A DNA stretch of 9,610 nt from Eubacteriales bacterium (GTDB taxonomy: Bacteria; Bacillota_A; Clostridia; Christensenellales; Aristaeellaceae): the NCBI GenBank assembly GCA_029974855.1, contig JARKQO010000217.1:1-9610 (forward strand). Reading direction: 5' to 3'. The first letter of the stretch is position 1. The number at the start of each line of letters is the position of its first letter. Both the position numbers and the translations under genes were made by a program. Positions 6,281-9,610 of this stretch are shown here, piece after piece. Under the pieces are notes generated by a model. That model had not been told where the DNA came from. It saw nothing but the letters and a program-made list of their open reading frames with translations, and ran no database searches.

Positions 6281-6580
6281 TCACCTTTGCTCCACGGACC
6301 ATTTGTTGGCCTGGGTTTCACATGGCAGCACGGCGGTTAGCCGGATATGCGGATATTGCCGTTTCATGGCCAATACGATTTCCGCTCCCCACTGATCCAC
6401 ACCCTGGGCCATTCCCGTATAAAATACGGATACCTGGCGCTGTATGAGCGCGCTCACCTGCCGGAGCATCACCCCCTTAAGCCGTAGGCAGCGTTCATCC
6501 TCCTCGTCATAGCCGAATGAAAACTTCATGGGTCTATGTCCGGTAATAGCACAAGCCTTTCTGGTAGACATCGCTCTCAT
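6281..6580 (-). CDS. SLOG/YpsA-family (DUF1273-like) protein, C-terminally truncated
   Basis: This 99-residue protein matches the N-terminal half of the YpsA/DUF1273 branch of the SLOG superfamily, Rossmann-like proteins thought to bind nucleotides. Visible motifs are ITGHRP (12-17), the glycine-rich YTGMAQGVDQWGAE (54-67) and LPCETQANKW (85-94). Full-length relatives are near 180 residues; here a TGA follows WSVEQR, where the family continues with further strands and a conserved RNRYMV-type segment. None of the three frames downstream restores that part before the terminator at 6200-6234, so the 3' half has been lost. Promoter, ribosome binding site (AAAGG six bases before the ATG; the Met at residue 4 is an alternative) and terminator are all intact, so a short protein may still be made. 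It is divergent from an XRE regulator with shared control sites. No specific function is known; a decaying gene is equally possible. Confidence 0.7.
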   Translation of the reverse strand: MRAMSTRKACAITGHRPMKFSFGYDEEDERCLRLKGVMLRQVSALIQRQVSVFYTGMAQGVDQWGAEIVLAMKRQYPHIRLTAVLPCETQANKWSVEQR

Positions 6581-6603
6581 CCCCCGCCTTTCATATATAA
6601 CGC

Positions 6604-6620
6604 TAATAACACGATTATTA
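6604..6620. promoter_or_regulatory. palindrome overlapping the SLOG -10 box, probable operator
   Basis: TAATAA-CACGA-TTATTA is a perfect 6-bp-arm inverted repeat that overlaps the -10 box of the SLOG promoter by four bases. Its position between the SLOG gene and the divergent XRE regulator makes it a likely repressor site. The binding partner is inferred from context only. Confidence 0.5.
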
Positions 6621-6646
6621 TAATGCTATCAGCATGTTTTAGTCAA
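6617..6646 (-). promoter_or_regulatory. strong promoter of the SLOG gene
   Basis: On the minus strand there is TTGACT (6646-6641), an 18-base spacer and a consensus TATAAT (6622-6617). Because the -10 lies in ATTATAAT, a TATAAT also reads on the plus strand at 6619-6624, although no matching plus -35 is seen. The region is markedly AT-rich compared with its surroundings. Confidence 0.75.
6623..6635. promoter_or_regulatory. second palindrome inside the promoter spacer
   Basis: ATGCT-ATC-AGCAT is a perfect 5-bp-arm inverted repeat between the -35 and -10 boxes of the SLOG promoter, three bases beyond the first palindrome. It may be a second operator half-site or a separate site. Its sequence differs from the first palindrome. 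Confidence 0.4.
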
Positions 6647-6687
6647 CAATACCATCCCATAGACTAATGGTGATAGGTGGTGTTGGG

Positions 6688-7029
6688 TTGAAAGTGAAAA
6701 AAGAGCTCAATGTGGAAATAGGCGGCAGGATCAGAAAGGCCCGGGAAGCTGCCGGGCTGACCCAGGACCGGCTGGCGGAACTGATTGGCATGGGAACCAA
6801 GAATGTGTCCGCCCTTGAACGGGGGATGGTGGGTATCTCCCTGTCCTCCATGCAAAGAATCTGTCAGGTGCTTTCCATCTCCAGCGACAGCCTCCTGTTC
6901 GGGCATCAGGTGAAAAACGACGCCCAGGCGCTGGCCTCGCGGCTGGGGCGGCTTTCCCCCAAGCAGTTCCATATTGTCAGCAATATTGTGAACCAGCTGT
7001 TTGAGGCCTGTGCCCTTTCGGAGCAATAG
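6688..7029 (+). CDS. XRE-family transcriptional regulator
   Basis: This small Cro/C1-type DNA-binding protein has 113 residues. The helix-turn-helix occupies about residues 12-65: GRIRKAREAAGLTQDRLAE, then IGMGTKNVSALERG with the recognition helix, then ISLSSMQRICQVLSIS. The C-terminal part (about 75-113) is helical, without a recognisable enzymatic or peptidase domain, and may serve in dimerisation. I chose the TTG at 6688 because AGGTGG lies seven bases upstream; the ATG at 6667 adds seven residues (MVIGGVG) but has no ribosome binding site, and a GTG at 6694 is a third option. It is the only clear plus-strand gene here and is divergent from the truncated SLOG gene, so it most likely controls that promoter and its own through the palindromes at 6604-6635. 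A strong terminator follows 12 bases after the stop. Confidence 0.85.
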   Translation: MKVKKELNVEIGGRIRKAREAAGLTQDRLAELIGMGTKNVSALERGMVGISLSSMQRICQVLSISSDSLLFGHQVKNDAQALASRLGRLSPKQFHIVSNIVNQLFEACALSEQ

Positions 7030-7039
7030 GATTCCACGC

Positions 7040-7078
7040 AAAACCCCCGGCCAGGCTTTCAACCTGGCCGGGGGTTCC
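7040..7078. terminator. bidirectional rho-independent terminator
   Basis: A perfect 14-bp stem (7042-7055 with 7063-7076) and 7-base loop sits between the convergent XRE gene and the 54-residue gene. The plus side ends GGGGGTTCCTT and the minus side GGGGGTTTTG. A further outer inverted repeat (GGATTCC near 7028, GGAATCC near 7082) flanks it. It probably serves both transcripts. Confidence 0.9.
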
Positions 7079-7137
7079 TTGGGAATCCGGTATGGGATTA
7101 CGATGGAGGTTACGGACCGGGGCCGGGTCAAAGCGGG

Positions 7138-7302
7138 CTACAGATCGTCCGCGTCCTGCTCCGGCTCTCCCCCGTCCGCGGCGGTGCCGGTGTAGCTGCC
7201 CAAAATGTCGCTGTGGTCCTCGTCCGCCATGCGGGCCAAATCGCACAGCTTGCGCGGATCGGGATGCAGGAGGCGGCTCCTGCGTCCTTTTCCCTGGTTC
7301 AT
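7138..7302 (-). CDS. small acidic-tailed conserved hypothetical protein
   Basis: This is a 54-codon gene. The protein begins MNQGKGRRSRLLHPDP, basic, and ends with an acidic tail (GEPEQDADDL); the middle has MADEDHSDILGSYTGTA. An AGGAGG lies seven bases before the ATG, and codons are strongly biased to G or C at the third position, as in neighbouring genes, so it is very likely real. Small proteins with a GSYTG...QDADDL ending recur, as I recall, in Clostridia, often in accessory regions, but I know of no assigned function. It follows the GtrA gene on the same strand after 74 bases without a visible terminator between them, so they may be co-transcribed; the bidirectional terminator at 7040-7078 ends the unit. 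Confidence 0.75.
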   Translation of the reverse strand: MNQGKGRRSRLLHPDPRKLCDLARMADEDHSDILGSYTGTAADGGEPEQDADDL

Positions 7303-7376
7303 TGGCTTCCCCTCCTTCTGAAGCCTAGTGTGGTCTTGGGAGGGGCGGGCTATGCAAGGGGCGCTTTCCGCTTTCC

Positions 7377-7865
7377 TCAGGAAGGCTCCGGTTCCTTGGC
7401 GCTTTTTTCCTTGGCCTTCCGGGCCAACTCGTTGGTATCGATACTGTGGCGGTACACCACAAAGCGCTGATAGAGGTATTCGGTGACAAAGTTCACCAGC
7501 ATGGTGCCAATCAAAACCAAATGCTCATTGGCGCCTCCTTCGGTCAGCACATGACCGGCCCAGATGGACAGCGGGGTAAAGACCAGGTAATACAGGAACA
7601 CCAGCGTCATGGCCCTGGGAACGTTCATGTCGCTGCGGAAGGTGTAGCGGCGGTTGAAGGTAAAGTTCCACAGCACGCTGAGCACCAGGCCCACCCCGAA
7701 GGCCAGCCAGTAAGGCCAGTGCAGTATCTGGAGAAACGCCTCGCTGCTTCCGAACTGGATGATCCCCGCCGAGGCGGAAAACAAAGTGAATTTCAGCGCC
7801 TGCCAGGCGGAACCGCCGCCGGTTGGGGCGCTTTGGGCCGTGTCCTGGTGCTTTTCCTCATTCAT
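7377..7865 (-). CDS. GtrA-family membrane protein
   Basis: This integral membrane protein of 162 residues has four predicted transmembrane segments (about 24-46, 52-69, 84-107, 116-136) and short charged tails on both ends. The family signature is the second-helix end and loop LWNFTFNRRYTFRS (65-78), with a second Phe/Tyr-rich segment, TEYLYQRFVVYR, at 128-139. GtrA proteins act in cell-surface polysaccharide glycosylation, where they are thought to help move undecaprenyl-phosphate-linked sugars across the membrane. A partner glycosyltransferase is often adjacent but is not in this window, so the substrate is unknown. AAGGA lies about eight bases before the ATG. The C-terminal tail (about 144-162) is rich in Lys and Glu. 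A terminator separates it from the methionine synthase gene upstream. Confidence 0.85.
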   Translation of the reverse strand: MNEEKHQDTAQSAPTGGGSAWQALKFTLFSASAGIIQFGSSEAFLQILHWPYWLAFGVGLVLSVLWNFTFNRRYTFRSDMNVPRAMTLVFLYYLVFTPLSIWAGHVLTEGGANEHLVLIGTMLVNFVTEYLYQRFVVYRHSIDTNELARKAKEKSAKEPEPS

Positions 7866-7901
7866 GGGCTTGTCCTTCTTTCATGATGGCGTATGAACAG
7901 C

Positions 7902-7933
7902 AAAAGGGGCCGGGAGAATGCCGCCGGACCCCT
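7902..7933 (-). terminator. rho-independent terminator of the methionine synthase gene
   Basis: On the minus strand AGGGG-T-CCGG pairs with CCGG-CCCCT (nine base pairs, one bulged T), followed by TTTT (7905-7902). It starts 14 bases after the metH stop codon and ends upstream of the GtrA gene. The GtrA gene must then have its own promoter in the short gap near 7866-7901 or rely on read-through. Confidence 0.7.
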
Positions 7934-7946
7934 TCTTCCTGACTTT

Positions 7947-9610
7947 TCAATTCGAGGCCGCTGTGGATTCTCCTTCCCGCCCGCGGCAAAACCGCTCCGC
8001 CAGGCGCACGGCGGACATGGCGTCCTTGCCGTATGCATCCGCGCCGATCAGGTCGGCGTATTCCTGGGTCAGCACCGCCCCCCCCACCATCACCTTCACC
8101 TGGGGAGCCTCTTTTTTCAGCAAAGCGATGGTCTGCTCCATGGCGGGCACGGTGGTGGTCATGAGGGCCGAAAGGCCCACCAGCTCCGCGCCGCTGTCCC
8201 GCACCGCCTCCAGCACCCTTTGGGGCGGCACGTCCCGGCCCAGGTCCAGCACCGTGTAGCCGTAATTTTGCAGCAGCACCTTCACGATGTTCTTGCCAAT
8301 GTCGTGCACGTCCCCGTGGACCGTGGCCAGCACCACTTTTTTGCCTTGCTCCCCGGCTCCCTGGGGAAGCCTCCCCCGGATTTCCTCAAAGGCCCCCTGG
8401 GCGGCCTGGGCGCTTTGCAGCAATTGGGGCAGAAACAGCTTGCCTTCCTCGTACCGGCGGCCCACCTCCGCAAGGGCGGGCATCACGCTTTTTTCCACCA
8501 GCTCCAAAGGGGCCGCGCCCTGTTCCAGCTCTGCCTTCACCAGCCGGGCGGCCTGGGCGGCCAGGCCCCGCACAATGGCCTGGGCGGCGGGATTCAGGGA
8601 TTCCATCCCCTCCCCCGGAGCGGCTGTACCGGTAGAAAAGGTCCTTTTTCCACTAGCATCCTGGCCTGGGGCGGCGCTTTGGGCCTCTCCCTTGGTCAGC
8701 AGCGCCGGCGCTTTGTCTCCCCCATAGGCCGCTAAATACCGGGCAAAGCCCGTATCCCGGCCGGTGATAGCCGCCGCCGCGTCCATCAAAGTCCGCACCA
8801 CCGGCTCCAGGGGGTTCAAAATGGCGGCGGTAAGGCCCTGGAAAACCGCCATGGCGGTGAAGGCGGCGGTAAGCAAAGGCCGCTGGGGCAGGCCGAAGCT
8901 GACGTTGCTCACCCCCAACACGGTTTTCACCCCCAGCTCCTCCCGAAGCCGCCGCAGGGTTTCCAGGGTCACGCCCGGGGCCAGGGGGTCGCTGGAGGCG
9001 GTGAGGGTCAGGGCGTCAAAGAGGATTTCCTTTTTGGGAATGCCGTACCCCTCCGCCGCCCGGATGATCTTCCGGGCCACGGCCAGCCGTCCTTCCACAG
9101 TTTCCGGAATGCCGCTGTCGTCTAGCAGCAAGGCCACCAAGGCCCCGCCGTATTGCTTCGCCAGGGGCAGCACCTCCCCCAGCACCTGGTCCTTGCCGCT
9201 GACGCTGTTCAGCAGGGGCTTGCCCCCGTATACCCGCAAAGCCGCCTCCATGGCTTTTGGGTTGGCGGTATCGATCTGCAAGGGCAGCTCGCACACGGTC
9301 TGGATGGCTATCACCGCCTCCCGGAGCACCTGGGCCTCGTCCAGCTCCGGCAGGCCCACGTTCACATCCAGCGCGTCCGCCCCGGCTTCCGCCTGGGCCA
9401 CCGCCTCCCGCAGCAGGAAGTCCATGTCCCCCTCCCGCAGGGCCTGCTTCATCCGGGGCTTGCCTGTAGGGTTGATCCGCTCGCCGATGAGCAGCGGCTT
9501 TCCCCCACCCAGCTCCACCGAGGCGGAGCGGCCCGAGATCACGCAGCTTTCCTTCACCTGCCGGGGCAAGGGCGCAACATCCTTCACCCGCGGGATCATG
9601 GCGGCCAGAT
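7947..9610 (-). CDS. metH: cobalamin-dependent methionine synthase, pterin and B12 domains (5' end outside window)
   Basis: The enzyme transfers a methyl group from 5-methyltetrahydrofolate through cobalamin to homocysteine. From the ATG at 9599 there are 550 residues, but the frame stays open to the edge (LAA before that Met) and the start resembles an interdomain linker, so the N-terminal homocysteine-binding domain is probably outside. The pterin-binding barrel (about 31-281) shows GERINPTGK, DVNVG, QIDT, NSVSGK and GVSNVSFGLP. A low-complexity Ala/Gly linker (about 300-335) leads to the helical B12 cap (about 335-415) and the B12-binding domain (about 420-540) with GDVHDIG (axial ligand H432), SAL (477-479) and GG (506-507). 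There is no C-terminal AdoMet reactivation domain, as is common in Firmicutes, where reactivation is done by a separate protein. A corrinoid methyltransferase of another pathway is less likely given the pterin motifs. Confidence 0.85.
   Translation of the reverse strand, partial: LAAMIPRVKDVAPLPRQVKESCVISGRSASVELGGGKPLLIGERINPTGKPRMKQALREGDMDFLLREAVAQAEAGADALDVNVGLPELDEAQVLREAVIAIQTVCELPLQIDTANPKAMEAALRVYGGKPLLNSVSGKDQVLGEVLPLAKQYGGALVALLLDDSGIPETVEGRLAVARKIIRAAEGYGIPKKEILFDALTLTASSDPLAPGVTLETLRRLREELGVKTVLGVSNVSFGLPQRPLLTAAFTAMAVFQGLTAAILNPLEPVVRTLMDAAAAITGRDTGFARYLAAYGGDKAPALLTKGEAQSAAPGQDASGKRTFSTGTAAPGEGMESLNPAAQAIVRGLAAQAARLVKAELEQGAAPLELVEKSVMPALAEVGRRYEEGKLFLPQLLQSAQAAQGAFEEIRGRLPQGAGEQGKKVVLATVHGDVHDIGKNIVKVLLQNYGYTVLDLGRDVPPQRVLEAVRDSGAELVGLSALMTTTVPAMEQTIALLKKEAPQVKVMVGGAVLTQEYADLIGADAYGKDAMSAVRLAERFCRGREGESTAASN

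Noticed and set aside
7893..8735. 280-codon open frame on the plus strand opposite metH
   Set aside because: Its composition (His, Gly, Leu, Pro runs) is typical of an antisense frame in GC-rich DNA, and it crosses the metH terminator.

Overview
The window reads as chromosomal DNA of a GC-rich Firmicute, most likely a Clostridia (Oscillospiraceae-like) gut anaerobe. The grounds are strong AGGAGG-type ribosome binding sites, short intergenic gaps with rho-independent terminators, the compact serC-serA pair, a methionine synthase without a reactivation domain, and a small acidic protein ending in QDADDL. This placement is inference. Almost every gene is on the minus strand; the one clear exception is an XRE-type regulator.

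Layout from left to right. Positions 1-410 hold no convincing complete gene. They contain two pairs of 11-bp-period direct repeats placed 11 bp upstream of a -10-like hexamer that points left, then a long leader with small hairpins, and possibly the first 29 codons of a gene running off the left edge. Next come a terminator and an overlapping kdpE-kdpD two-component pair on the minus strand. The kinase begins at the membrane domain and lacks the usual N-terminal KdpD sensor region. serA and serC follow, an operon for the first two steps of serine synthesis from 3-phosphoglycerate, transcribed leftwards from a good sigma-A-type promoter that carries a palindrome at the start site. Upstream of serC lies a leaderless NlpC/P60-SH3b cell-wall hydrolase with a Pro-Glu-Gly linker, resembling a phage lysin.

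The middle section (6200-7076) looks like a compact regulated cassette: a C-terminally truncated SLOG/YpsA-family protein and a divergent XRE repressor share an AT-rich intergenic region with a strong promoter and two palindromes, and each gene ends in a terminator. To the right are a 54-residue protein, a GtrA-family membrane protein, a terminator, and the pterin- and cobalamin-binding part of a methionine synthase whose N-terminal end lies beyond the right edge.

Functionally, the serine operon and methionine synthase are housekeeping one-carbon and amino-acid genes with very high third-position GC. The kdp pair and the 5' region have more mixed base use and may be acquired. The most interesting signals are the tandem response-regulator-like box next to kdpDE and the XRE/SLOG divergent control region. 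I found no CRISPR array, tRNA, rRNA or transposase in the window.
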